Source: Chrysopilus asiliformis
Taxonomy: Eukaryota > Arthropoda > Insecta > Diptera > Rhagionidae
Direction: 5' to 3'
DNA length: 64,000 nucleotides
Assembly: GCA_964034945.1 (NCBI GenBank)
Contig: OZ035962.1
Coordinates: 54,581,553 to 54,645,552, forward strand
Position 1 is the stretch's first letter. The number at the start of each line of letters is the position of its first letter. The notes under the pieces were generated by a model. It saw only the letters and a program-made list of their open reading frames with translations, made no database searches and was not told the origin of the DNA. Of this stretch, positions 20,259-33,800 are shown piece by piece. The position numbers were made by a program, and so were the translations under genes.

Positions 20259-22608
20259 CCCTCAGGTATTATCCCTCAGGTATTATCCCTCAGGTATAAT
20301 CCCTCAGGTATTATCCCTCAGGTATTATCCCTCAGGTATTATCTCTCAGGTATTATCCCTCAGGTATTATCCCTCAGGTATTATCCCTCAGGTATTATCC
20401 CTCAGGTATTATCTCTCAGGTATTATCCCCTAGGTATTATCCCTCAGGTATTATCCCTCAGGTATTATCCCCCAGGTATTATCCCCCAGGTATTATCCCC
20501 CAGGTATTATCCCCCAGGTATTATCCCTCAGGTATTATTCCTCAGGTATTATCCCTCAGGTATTATCCCTCAGGTATTATCGCTCAGGTATTATCCCTCA
20601 GGTATTATCCCCCAGGTATTATCCCTCAGGTATTATCCCTCAGGTATTATCCCTCATGTATTATCCCTCAGGTATTATCCCTCAGGTATTATCCCTCAGG
20701 TATTATCTCTCAGGTATTATCCCTCAGGTATTATCCCTCAGGTATTATCCCTCAGGTATTATCCCTCAGGTATTATCTCTCAGGTATTATCCCCTAGGTA
20801 TTATCCCCCAGGTATTATCCCTCAGGTATTATCCCTCAGGTATTATCCCTCAGGTATTATCCCTCAGGTATTATCGCTCAGGTATTATCCCTCAGGTATT
20901 ATCCCCCAGGTATTATCCCTCAGGTATTATCCCTCAGGTATTATCCCTCATGTATTATCCCTCAGGTATTATCCCTCAGGTATTATCCCTCAGGTATTAT
21001 CCCTCATGTATTATCCCTCAGGTATTATCCCTCAGGTACTATCCCTCAGGTATTATCCCTCAGGTATTATCCCTCAGGTATTATCCCTCAGGTATTATCC
21101 CTCAGGTATTATCCCTCAGGTATTATCTCTCAGGTATTATCCCCTAGGTATTATCCCTCAGGTATTATCCCTCAGGTATTATCCCCCAGGTATTATCCCC
21201 CAGGTATTATCCCCCAGGTATTATCCCCCAGGTATTAGCTCTCAGGTATTATCCCCTAGGTATTATCCCTCAGGTATTATCCCTCAGGTATTATCCCCCA
21301 GGTATTATCCCCCAGGTATTATCCCCCAGGTATTATCCCCCAGGTATTATCCCTCAGGTATTATCCCTCAGGTATTATCCCTCAGGTATTATCCCTCAGG
21401 TGTTATCGCTCAGGTATTATCCCTCAGGTATTATCCCCCAGGTATTATCCCTCAGGTATTATCCCTCAGGTATTATCTCTCAGGTATTATCCCTCAGGTA
21501 TTATCTCTCAGGTATTATCCCTCAGGTATTATCTCTCAGGTATTATCCGCTAGGTATTATCCCTCAGGTATTATCCCTCAGGTATTATCCCCCAGGTATT
21601 ATCCCTCAGGTATAATCCCTCAGGTATTATCCCTCAGGTATTATCTCTCAGGTATTATCCCTCAGGTATTATCCCTCAGGTATTATCCCTCAGGTATTAT
21701 CCCTCAGGTATTATCCCTTAGGTATTATCTCTCAGGTATTATCCCCTAGGTATTATCCCTCAGGTATTATCCCTCAGGTATTATCCCCCAGGTATTATCC
21801 CCCAGGTATTATCCCCCAGGTATTATCTTCCAGGTATTATCCCTCAGGTATTATCCCTCAGGTATTATCCCTCAGGTATTATCCCTCAGGTATTATCGCT
21901 CAGGTATTATCCCTCAGGTATTATCCCCCAGGTATTATCCCTCAGGTATTATCCCTCAGGTATTATCCCTCAGGTATTATCCCTCAGGTATTATCCCTCA
22001 GGTATTATCGCTCAGGTATTATCCCTCAGGTATTATCCCCCAGGTATTATCCCTCAGGTATTATCCCTCAGGTATTATCTCTCAGGTATTATCCCTCAGG
22101 TATTATCCCTCAGGTATTATCCCTTAGGTATTATCCCCCAGGTATTATCCCTCAGGTATTATCCCTTAGGTATTATCCCCCAGGTATTATCCCTTAGGTA
22201 TTATCCCCCAGGTATTATCCCTCAGGTATTATCCCTCAGGTATTATCCCTCAGGTATTATCCCTCAGGGATTATCCCTCAGGTATTATCCCTCAGGTATT
22301 ATCCCTCAGGTATTATCCCTCAGGTATAATCCCTCAGGTATTATCCCTCAGGTATTATCCCTCAGGTATTATCCCTCAGGTATTATCCCTCAGGTATTAT
22401 CCCTCAGGTATTATCCCTCAGGTATTATCCCTCAGGTATTATACCTCAGGTATTATCCCTGAGGTATTATACCTCAGGTATTATCCCTAAGGTATTATCC
22501 CTCAGGTATTATCCCTCAGGTATTATCCCTCAGGTATTATCCCTCAGGTATTATCCCTCAGGTATTATCCCTCAGGTATTATCCATCAGGTATTATCCCT
22601 CAGGTGTT
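20259..22608 (+). repeat. 14-bp satellite, segment 1 (plus orientation)
   Basis: Head-to-tail copies of a 14-bp unit (CCCTCAGGTATTAT), about 168 units. This segment is enriched in CCCCCAGG, CCCCTAGG, CTCTCAGG and CGCTCAGG variants that are rare elsewhere, marking a local subfamily. Variant blocks recur at multiples of 14 bp (e.g. CTCTCAGG-CCCCTAGG at about 20412 and 20776, 364 bp apart). Because 14 is not a multiple of 3 and the plus strand lacks stops, long artefactual frames occur. Confidence 0.97.
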
Positions 22609-22621
22609 ATCCCTAAAGTAT
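22609..22621 (+). repeat. Left target duplication of satellite LINE
   Basis: ATCCCTAAAGTAT here matches 24222-24234. The sequence is a variant satellite unit, so the element entered the satellite. Confidence 0.75.
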
Positions 22622-24109
22622 AAAAGAAAGATTGAGGACCTAGCAATGCCTACTGTAAATGGACATCGCTTAGTACTCTATAATGAGGTCAAATTCCTGG
22701 GAGTCACTCTGGATAAAAAACTAAACTGGAGGACTCATGTTACCAAAAAAGTGAATAACGCTATCTTTGCTTTTTTACAATGTAAGAGAGCTTTCGCACG
22801 CACTTGGGGACTATCCCCAAAAATTATTTTTTGGATCTACACGGCCATCATCAGGCCAACTTTAGCCTATGCCGCGGTAGTCTGGTGGCAAAGGACGAAG
22901 CTCTCATCTGTGAGAGATGAATTGAATAAGCTACAACGTATAGCTTGCGTCAGCATAACGGGGGCAATGAGATCCTGTCCCACAGCAGCGCTGGAGATTA
23001 TCATCAACCTGCTTCCCTTAGATATCTTCATTAAAGAGCAAGCTATGTTTGCTGCGCTCAGACTCAATGTAACTCAACAAAGGGTTGGGAGACTTCTGAA
23101 CCATACTCACATGTCTATCTGGACAGAACTGACAAAGGCCGTGCCTGAAATTGAAATGCCCTCTGATCACCAGATTCCCAAAGCTCACTTTGTGAAATCT
23201 TTTAAAATTCAGTTCCCAACAAGACAAGAGTGGAAACGACCAGAACAGCTTATACCATCCACGGCAAGTTGTTGGTTCACGGATGGGTCTCTCAGAAACG
23301 ACATTGCTGGTGCAGGCATCTATAACCCTAGCCTCAACAACGAGGAGTTTACTGATGTGATACCCTTAGGTAAAAATATCACCATATTTCAAGCTGAAAT
23401 TGCAGCAATTTTGATTTGTGCAAAACACGTTTGCAGCAACAAACTTGAAGGTAAAGATATCTTTATTTTCTCAGACAGCCAAGCAGCGTTGAAAGCTCTA
23501 CAATCTAGTGAAATCAAATCTATACTAGTAGAAGAATGCTTTCAAAATCTAGAATTCATATCTAGTAATAATAGTGTTACTTTGACATGGGTTCCTGGTC
23601 ACTGTGACATCTTGGGCAATGAGAAAGCTGACGAACTTGCCAAACTAGGTTCGGATTGCCTTGGCATTTATCCCGAACCAGCATTGCCTATATCCAATTC
23701 GTCGGTAAAAGGACTTATTCGAAGACATTGTACTACACTGCACAAGACTAGGTGGATGAGTGAAGCCACGTGCCTACAAGCCAAAAAATTTGGTTGCAAA
23801 CCTGACCTAGTTCAATTCGCCAATACCATTAGACTAAGCAAGAAGTCTATCCAACAATTAGTAGGTGTACTCACTGGTCACTGTAAACTTAACTACCATT
23901 TACACAAGATTGGCTTAGTTGAGGATCCGTCTTGCAATTTATGTGATGAGGAGGAAGAGACAGCAGAACACTTTTTGTGTAGTTGTCCTTACTTCCAAAA
24001 CCGTAGGGAAAATACTCTTGGCAGTCGTTCCCTTAGTTTTCAGGACATTGGAAAGATTCCACTAAATCGTTTAGCCAACTTTATCTGCGGATCAAAAAGA
24101 CTACTGTAG
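22622..24109 (+). pseudogene. LINE ORF2 C-terminus: RT thumb, RNase H, zinc motif
   Basis: About 495 codons open to the stop at 24107-24109. The N-terminal ~170 residues are the RT thumb/connection region (NEVKFLGVTLDKKLNWRTHV, then IIRPTLAYAAVVWW). RNase H follows with its acidic residues in WFTDGS, FQAEIAAI, FSDSQAAL and NEKADELAK. The end has a cysteine/histidine motif CNLCDEEEETAEHFLCSC. RT catalytic motifs and the endonuclease are missing through 5' truncation. The first few codons before 22622 come from satellite, so the apparent start is artificial. Confidence 0.92.
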
Positions 24110-24221
24110 TATGCATAGCCAACCTACTCTAAATGCACAATGGACCCACAGCGTGGTCTAAGTGCATAAGGGCTTAGTCTTGGACTACCCGTTAACCTAA
24201 TCTAATCTCTAATCTAATCTA
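22622..24221 (+). mobile_element. 5'-truncated LINE inserted in satellite
   Basis: A 1.6-kb element flanked by a 13-bp target duplication, ending in a 3' tail of TAATC-type repeats after a ~100-bp untranslated region. It keeps only the 3' end of ORF2 (RT thumb, RNase H, C-terminal zinc motif), so it is a standard dead-on-arrival LINE copy. The RNase H domain points to the I/LOA/R1 group of non-LTR elements. Confidence 0.9.
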
Positions 24222-27200
24222 ATCCCTAAAGTATTATCCCTCAGGTATTATCCCTCAGGTATTATCACTCAGGTATTATCCCTCAGGTATTATCACTCAG
24301 GTATTATCCCTCAGGTATTATCCCTCAGGTATTATCCCTCAGGTATTATCCCTCAGGTATAATCCCTCAGGTATAATCGCTCAGGTATTATCCCTCAGGT
24401 ATTATCCCTAAAGTATTATCTCTCAGGTATTATCCCTCATTATTATCCCTCAGGTATTATCCCTAAGGTATTATCTCTCAGGTATTATCCCTCATTATTA
24501 TCCCTCAGGTGTTATCCCTAAGGTATTATCCCTCAGGTATTATCCATCAGGTATTATCCCTCAGGTATTATCCCTCACGTATTATCCCTCAGGTATTATC
24601 CCTCAGGTATTATCACTCAGGTATTATCCCTCAGGTATTATCCCTCAGGTATTATCCCTCAGGTATTATCCCTCAGGTATTATCCCTCAGGTATTATCCC
24701 TCAGGTATTATCTCTCATTATTATCTCTCAGGTATTATCCCTCAGGTATTATCCCTCAGGTATTATCCCTCAGGTATTATCCCTCAGGTATTATCCCTAA
24801 GATATTATCCCTCAGGTATTATCCCTCAGGTATTATCCCTCAGGTATTATCCCTCAGGTATTATCCCTCAGGTATTATCCCTCAGGTATTATCCCTCAGG
24901 TATTATCCCTCAGGTATTATCCCTCAGGTATTGTCTCTCAGGTATTATCCCTCAGGTATTATCCCTAAGGTATTATCCCTCAGGTATTATCCCTCAGGTA
25001 TTATCCCTCAGGTATTATCCCTCAGGTATTATCCCTCAGGTATTATCCCTCAGGTATTATCGCTCAGGTATTATCGCTCAGGTATTATCCCTCAGGTATT
25101 ATCCCTCAGGTATTATCCCTCAGGTATTATCCCTCAGGTATTATCCCTCAGGTATTATCCCTCAGGTATTATCCCTCAGGTATAATCCCTCAGGTATTAT
25201 CCCTCAGGTATTATCCCTCAGGTATTATCCCTCAGGTATTATCCCTCAGGTATTATCCCCCAGGTATTATCCCTCAGGTATTATCCCCCAGGTATTAACC
25301 CTCAGGTATTAACCCTCAGGTATTATCCCTCAGGTATAATCCCTCAGGAATTATCCCTCAGGTATTATCCCTCAGGTATTATCCCTCAGGTATTATCCCT
25401 CAGGTATAATCCCTCAGGTATTATCCCTCAGGTATAATCCCTCAGGTATTATCCCTCAGGTATTATCCCTCAGGTATTATCCCTCAGGTATTATCCCTCA
25501 GGTATTATCCCTCAGGTATTATCCCTCAGGTATTATCCCTCAGGTATTATCCCTCAGGAATTATCCCTCAGGTATTATAACTCAGGTATTATTATTATCC
25601 CTCAGGAATTATCCATCAGGTATTATCCCTCAGGTATTATACCTCGGGTATTATCCTCAGGTAATATCCCTCAGGTATTATCCCTCAGGTATTATCCCTC
25701 AGGTATTATCCCTCAGGTATTATCCCTCAGGTATTATCCCTAAGGTATTATACCTCAGGTATTATCCCTCAGGTATTATCCCTCAGGTATTATTCCTCCG
25801 GTATTATCCCTCAGGTATTATCCCTCAGGTATTATCCCTCAGGTATTATCCTCAGGTATTATCCCTCAGGTATTATCCCTCAGGTATTATCCCTCAGGTA
25901 TTATCCCTCAGGTATTATCCCTCAGGTATTATACCTCAGGTATTATCCCTCAGGTATTATCCCTCAGGTATTATACCTCAGGTATTATCCCTCAGGGATT
26001 ATCCCTCAGGTATTATCCCTCAGGGATTATCCCTCAGGGATTATCCCTCAGGGATTATCCCTCAGGTATTATCCCTCAGGTATTATCCCTCAGGTATTAT
26101 CCCTCAGGTATTATCCCTCAGGGACTATCCCTCAGGTATTATCCCTCAGGTATTATCCCTCAGGTATAATCCCTCAGGTATTATCCCTCAGGTATTATCC
26201 CTCAGGGATTATCCCTCAGGTATTATCCCTCAGGTATTATACCTCAGGTATTATCCCTCAGGTATTATCCCTCAGGGATTATCCCTCAGGTATTATCCCT
26301 CAGGTATTATTTCTCAGGTATTATCCCTCAGGTATTATCCCTCAGGTATTATCCCTCAGGTATTATCCCTCAGGTATTATCCCTCAGGTATTATCCCTCG
26401 GGTATTATCCCTCAGGTATTATCCCTCAGGTATTATCCCTCAGGTATTATCCCTCAGGTATTATCCCTCAGGTATTATCCCTCAGGTATTATCCCTCAGG
26501 TATTATCCCTCAGGTATTATCCCTCAGGTATTATCCCTCAGGTATTATCCCTCAGGGACTATCCCTCAGGTATTATCCCTCAGGTATTATCCCTCAAGTA
26601 TAATCCCTCAGGTATTATCCCTCAGGTATTATCCCTCAGGGATTATCCCTCAGGATTATCCCTCAGGTATTATTTCTCAGGTATTATCCCTCAGGTATTA
26701 TCCCTCAGGTATTATCCCACAGGTATTATCCCTCAGGTATTATCCCTCAGGTATTATCCCTCAGGTATTATCCCTCAGGTATTATCCCTCAGGTATTATC
26801 CCTCAGGTATTATCCCTCGGGTATTATCGCTCAGGGATTATCCCTCAGGTATTATCCCTCAGGTATTATCCCTAAGGTATTATCCCTCAGGTATTATCCC
26901 TCAGGTATTATCCCTCAGGTATTATCCCTCAGGTATTATCCCTCAGGTATTATCCCTCAGGGATTATCCCTCAGGTATTATCCCTCAGGTATTATCCCTC
27001 AGGTATAATCCCTCAGGTATTATCCCTCAGGTATTATCCCTCAGGTATTATCCCTCAGGTATTATCCCTCAGGTATTATCCCTCAGGTATTATCCCTCAG
27101 GTATTATCCCTCAGGTATTATCCCTCAGGTATTATCTCTCAGGTATTATTCCTCAGGTATTATCCCTCAGGTATTATCCCTCAGGTATTATCCCTCAGGT

Positions 27201-30200
27201 ATTATCCTTCAGGTATTATCCCTCAGGGATTATCCCTCAGGTATTATCCCTCAGGTATTATCCCTCAGGTATTATCCCTCAGGTATTATCCCTCAGGTAT
27301 TATCCCTCAGGGATTATCCCTCAGGTATTATCCCTCAGGTATTATTCCTCAGGTATTATCCCTCAGGTATTATCCCTCAGGTATTATCCCTCAGGTATTA
27401 TCCCTCAGGTATTATCTCTCGGGTATTATCCGTCAGGTATTATCCCTCAGGTATTATCCCTCAGGTATTATCCCTCATGTATTATCCCTCAGGTATTATT
27501 CCTCAGGTATTATCCCTCAGGTATTATCCCTCAGGTATTATCCCTCAGGTATTATCCCTCAGGGATTATCCCTCAGGTATTATCCCTCAGGTATTATCCC
27601 TCAGGTATAATCCCTCAGGTATTATCCCTCAGGTATTATCCCTCAGGGATTATCCCTCAGGTATTATCCCTCAGGTATTATTCCTCAGGTATTATCCCTC
27701 AGGTATTATCCCTAAGGTATTATCCCTCAGGTATTATCCCTTAGGTATTATCCCTCAGGTATTATCCCTCAGGTTTTATCCCTCAGGTATTATCCCTCAG
27801 GTATTATCCCTCAAGTATTATCCCTCAGGCATTATCCCTCAGGTATTATCCCTCAGGTATAATCCCCCAGGTATTATCCCTCAGGTATTATCCCTCAGGT
27901 ATTATCCCTCAGGTATTATCCCTCAGGTATTATCCCTCAGGTATTATCCCTCAGGTATTATCCCTCAGGTATAATCCCCCAGGTATTATCCCTCAGGTAT
28001 TATCCCTCAGGTATAATCCCTCAGGTATTATCCCTCAGGTATTATCCCTCAGGTATTATCCCTCAGGTATTATCCCTCAGGTATTATCCCTCAGGTATTA
28101 TCCCTCAGGTATTATCCCTCAGGTATTATCCCTCGGGTATTATCCCTCAGGTATTATCCCTCAGGTATTATCCCTCAGGTATTATCCCTCAGGTATTATC
28201 CCTCAGGTATTATCCCTCAGGTATTATCCCTCAGGTATTATCCCTCAGGTATTATCCCTCAGGTATAATCCCTCAGGTATTATCCCTCAGGTATTATCCC
28301 TCAGGTATAATCCCTCAGGTATTATCCCTCTGGGATTATACCTCAGGTATTATCCCTCAGGTATTATCCCTCAGGTATTATCCCTCACGTATTATCCCTC
28401 AGGCATTATCCCTCAGTTATTATCCCTCGGGTATTATCCCTCAGGTATTATCCCTCAGGCATTATACCTCAGGTATTATCCCTCAGGGATTATCCCTCAG
28501 GTATTATCCCTCAGGTATTATCCCTCAGGGATTATCCCTCAGGTATTATCCCTCAGGTATTATCCCTCAGGTATAATCCCTCAGGTATTATCCCTCAGGT
28601 ATTATCCCTCAGGTATTATCCCTCAGGTATTATCCCTCAGGTATTATCCCTCAGGTATAATCCCTCAGGTATTATCCCTCAGGTATTATCCCTCAGGTAT
28701 TATCCCTCAGGTATTATCCCTCAGGTATTATCCCTCAGGGACTATCCCTCAGGTATTATCCCTCAGGTATTATCCCTCAGGTATAATCCCTCAGGTATTA
28801 TCCCTCAGGTATTATCCCTCAGGGATTATCCCTCAGGTATTATCCCTCAGGTATTATACCTCAGGTATTATCCCTCAGGTATTATCCCTCAGGTATTATC
28901 CCTCAGGTATAATCCCTCAGGTATTATCCCTCAGGTATTATCCCTCAGGTATTATCCCTCAGGTATTATCCCTCAGGTATTATCCCTCGGGTATTATCCC
29001 TCAGGTATTATCCCTCAGGTATTATCCCTCAGGTATTATCCCTCAGGTATTATCCCTCAGGTATTATCCCTCAGGTATTATCCCTCAGGTATTATCCCTC
29101 AGGGACTATCCCTCAGGTATTATCCCTCAGGTATTATCCCTCAGGTATAATCCCTCAGGTATTATCCCTCAGGTATTATTCCTCAGGGATTATCCCTCAG
29201 GATTATCCCTCAGGTATTATTTCTCAGGTATTATCCCTCAGGTATTATCCCTCAGGTATTATCCCACAGGTATTATCCCTCAGGTATTATCCCTCAGGTA
29301 TTATCCCTCAGGTATTATCCCTCAGGTATTATCCCTCAGGTATTATCCCTCAGGGATTATCCCTCAGGTATTATCCCTCAGGTATTATCCCTCAGGTATA
29401 ATCCCTCAGGTATTATCCCTCAGGTATTATCCCTCAGGTATTATCCCTCAGGTATTATCCCTCAGGTATTATCCCTCAGGTATTATCCCTCAGGTATTAT
29501 CCCTCAGGTATTATCCCTCAGGTATTATCTCTCAGGTATTATTCCTCAGGTATTATCCCTCAGGTATTATCCCTCAGGTATTATCCCTCAGGTATTATCC
29601 CTCAGGTATTATCCCTCAGGGATTATCCCTCAGGTATTATCCCTCAGGTATTATCCCTCAGGTATTATCCCTCAGGTATAATCCCTCAGGTATTATCCCT
29701 CAGGTATTATCCCTCAGGGATTATCCCTCAGGTATTATCCCTCAGGTATTATCCCTCAGGTATTATCCCTCAGGTATTATCCCTCAGGTATTATCCCTCA
29801 GGTATTATCCCTCAGGTATTATCCCTCGGGTATTATCCGTCAGGTATTATCCCTCAGGTATTATCCCTCAGGTATTATCCCTCAGGTATTATCCCTCAGG
29901 TATTATTCCTCAGGTATTATCCCTCAGGTATTATCCCTCAGGTATTATCCCTCAGGTATTATCCCTCAGGTATTATCCCTCAGGTATTATTCCTCAGGTA
30001 TTATCCCTCAGGTATTATCCCTCAGGTATTATCCCTCAGGTATTATCCCTTAGGTATTATCCCTCAGGTATTATCCCTCAGGTATTATCCCTCAGGTATT
30101 ATCCCTCAGGTATTATCCCTCAAGTATTATCCCTCAGGTATTATCCCTCAGGTATTATCCCTCAGGTATAATCCCCCAGGTATTATCCCTCAGGTATTAT

Positions 30201-30830
30201 CCCTCAGGTATTATCCCTCAGGTATTATCCCTCAGGTATTATCCCTCAGGTATTATCCCTCAGGTATTATCCCTCAGGTATTATCCCTCAGGTATTATCT
30301 CTCAGATATTATCCCTCAGGTATTATCCCTCAGGTATTATCCCTCAGGTATTATCCCTCAAGTATTATCCCTCAGGTATTATCCCTCAGGTATTATCCCT
30401 CAGGTATTATCCCTCAGGTATTATCCCTCAGGTATTATCCCTCAGGTATTATCCCTCAGGTATTATCCCTCAGGTATTATCCCTCAGGTATTATCCCTCA
30501 GGTATTATCCCTCAGGTATTATCCCTCAGGTATTATCCCTCAGGTATAATCCCTCAGGTATTATCCCTCAGGTATTATCCCTCAGGTATAATCCCTCAGG
30601 TATTATCCCTCAGGTATTATCCCTCTGGGATTATCCCTCAGGTATTATCCCTCAGGTATTATCCCTCAGGTATTATCCCTCAGGTATTATCCCTCAGGTA
30701 TTATCCCTCAGGTATTATCCCTCAGGTATTATCCCTCAGGTATTATCCCTCAGGTATTATCCCTCAGGTATTATCCCTCAGGTATTATCCCTCAGGTACT
30801 ATCCCTCAGGTATTATCCCTCAGGTATTAT
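24222..30830 (+). repeat. 14-bp satellite, segment 2 (plus orientation)
   Basis: About 470 units in the same orientation as segment 1. Its first 500 bp contain shortened and degenerate units (CCCTCATTATTAT). A variant haplotype (a 13-bp CCCTCAGGATTAT unit, then TTTCTCAGG and CCCACAGG) occurs at about 26650-26720 and again 2547 bp later, showing a large internal duplication. It ends at a perfect orientation switch. Confidence 0.97.
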
Positions 30831-30851
30831 GAGGGATAATACCTGAGGGAT
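30815..30851. repeat. Satellite head-to-head inversion junction
   Basis: At 30830/30831 the array flips. GGTATTAT is followed by GAGGG and then ATAATACC, so the junction is a perfect inverted repeat with a 5-nt centre and arms extending for kilobases on both sides. No foreign DNA is present at the turn. Confidence 0.95.
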
Positions 30852-33800
30852 AATACCTGAGTTATAATACCTGAGGGATAATACCTGAGGGATTATACCT
30901 GAGGGATAATACCTGAGTTATAATACCTGAGGGATAATACCTGAGGGATTATACCTGAGGGATAATACCTGAGGGATTATACCTGAGGGATAATACCTGA
31001 GGGATTATACCTGAGGGATAATACCTGAGGGATTATACCTGAGGGATAATACCTGAGGGATTATACCTGAGGGATAATACCTGAGAGATTATACCTGAGG
31101 GATAATACCTGAGGGATTATACCTGAGGGATAATACCTGAGGGATAATACCTGAGGGATAATACCTGAGGGATAATACCTGAGGGATAATACCTGAGGGA
31201 TTATACCTGAGGGATAATACCAGAGGGATAATACCTGAGGAATAATACCTGAGGGATAATACCTGAGGGATAATCCCTGAGGGATAATACCTGAGGGATA
31301 ATACCTGAGGGATTATACCTGAGGGATAATACCTGAGGGATTATACCTGAGGGATAATACCTGAGAGATTATACCTGAGGGATAATACCTGAGGGATTAT
31401 ACCTGAGGGATAATACCTGAGGGATAATACCTGAGGGATAATACCTGAGGGATAATACCTGAGGGATAATACCTGAGGGATTATACCTGAGGGATAATAC
31501 CAGAGGGATAATACCTGAGGAATAATACCTGAGGGATAATACCTGAGGGATAATCCCTGAGGGATAATACCTGAGGGATAATACCTGAGGGATTATACCT
31601 GAGGGATAATACCTGAGGGATAATACCTGAGGGATAATACCTGAGGGATAATACCTGAGGGATAATACCTGAGGGATTATACCTGAGGGATAATACCTGA
31701 GGGATAATACCTGAGGGATAATACCTGAGGGATAATACCTGAGGGATAATACCTGACGGATAATACCCGAGGGATAATACCTGAGGGATAATACCTGAGG
31801 GATAATACCTGAGGGATAATACCTGAGAGATAATACCTGAGGAATAATACCTGAGGGATAATACCTGAGGGATAATACCTGAGGGATAATACCTGAGGGA
31901 TAATACCTGAGGGATTATACCTGAGGGATAATACCTGAGGGATTATACCTGAGGGATAATACCTGAGGGATAATCCCTGAGGGATAATACCTGAGGGATA
32001 ATACCTGAGGGATAATACCTGAGGGATTATACCTGAGGGATAATACCTGAGGGATAATACCTGAGGGATAATACCTGAGGGATAATACCCGAGGGATAAT
32101 ACCTGAGGGATAATACCTGAGGGATTATACCTGAGGGATAATACCTGAGGGATAATACCTGAGGGATAATCCCTGAGGGATAATACCTGAGGGATAATAC
32201 CTGAGGGATAATACCCGAGGGATAATACCAGAGGGATAATACCTGAGGGATAATACCTGAGGGATAATACCTGAGGGATAATACCTGAGGGATAATACCT
32301 GAGGAATAATACCTGAGGGATAATACCTGAGGGATAATCCCTGAGGGATAATACCTGAGGGATCATACCTGAGGGATTATACCTGAGGGATAATACCTGA
32401 GGGATAATACCTGAGGGATAATCCCTGAGGGATAATACCTGAGGGATAATACCTGAGGGATAATACCTGAGGGATAATACCTGAGGGATAATACCTGAGG
32501 AATAATACCTGAGGGATAATACCTGAGGGATAATACCTGAGGGATAATACCTGAGGGATAATACCTAATACCTGAGGGATAATACCTGAGGAATAATACC
32601 TGAGGGATAATACCTGAGGGATAATCCCTGAGGGATAATACCTGAGGGATAATACCTGAGGGATTATACCTGAGGGATAATACCTGAGGGATAATACCTG
32701 AGGGATAATACCTGAGGGATAATCCCTGAGGGATAATACCTGAGGGATAATCCCTGAGGGATAATACCTGAGGGATAATACCTGAGGGATAATACCTGAG
32801 GGATAATACCTGAGGGATAATGCCTGAGGGATAATACCTGAGGGATAATACCTGAGGGATAATACCTGAGGGATTATACCTGAGGGATAATACCTGAGGG
32901 ATAATACCTGAGGGATAATACCTGTGGAATAATACCTGAGGGATAATACCTGAGGGATAATACCTGAGGGATAATACCTGAGGGATAATACCTGAGGGAT
33001 AATACCTGAGGGATAATACCTGAGGGATTATACCTGAGGGATAATCCCTGAGGGATAATACCTGAGGGATAATACCTGAGGGATAATACCTGAGGGATAA
33101 TACCTGAGGGATAATACCTGAGGGATAATACCTGAGGGATAATACCTGAGGGATAATACCTGAGGGATAATACCTGAGGGATAATGCCTGAGGGATAATA
33201 CCTGAGGGATAATACCTGAGGGATAATACCTGAGGGATAATACCTGAGGGATAATACCTGAGGGATAATACCTGAGGGATAATACCTGAGGGATAATGCC
33301 TGAGGGATAATACCTGAGGGATAATACCTGAGGGATAATACCTGAGGGATAATACCTGAGGGATAATACCTGAGGGATAATACCTGAGGGATAATACCTG
33401 AGGGATAATACCTGAGGGATAATACCTGAGGGATAATACCTGAGGGATAATACCTGAGGGATAATACCTGAGGGATAATACCTGAGGGATAATACCTGAG
33501 GGATAATACCTGAGGGATAATACCTGAGGGATAATACCTGAGGGATAATACCTGAGGGATAATACCTGAGGGATAATACCTGAGGGAGAATACCTGAGGG
33601 ATAATACCTGAGGGATAATACCTGAGGGATAATACCTGAGGGATAATACCTGAGGGATAATACCTGAGGGATTATACCTGAGGGATAATACCTGAGGGAT
33701 AATACCTGAGGGATTATACCTGAGGGATAATACCTGAGGGATTATACCTGAGGGATAATACCTGAGGGATAATACCTGAGGGATAATACCTGAGGGATAA

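Noticed and set aside
20238..21749. 503-codon open frame of a 14-residue repeat (LSLRYYPSGIIPQV)
   Set aside because: It is translated satellite. A 14-bp unit without plus-strand stops gives the same 14-residue peptide in all three frames; similar frames occur at 24509-25312, 27477-27974 and, on the minus strand, 31677-32366.
24190..24235. Telomeric repeat (TTAGG)n, because of CCTAATCTAATC
   Set aside because: The repeats are TAATC-type and follow a LINE 3' region with a target duplication, so they are the element tail.
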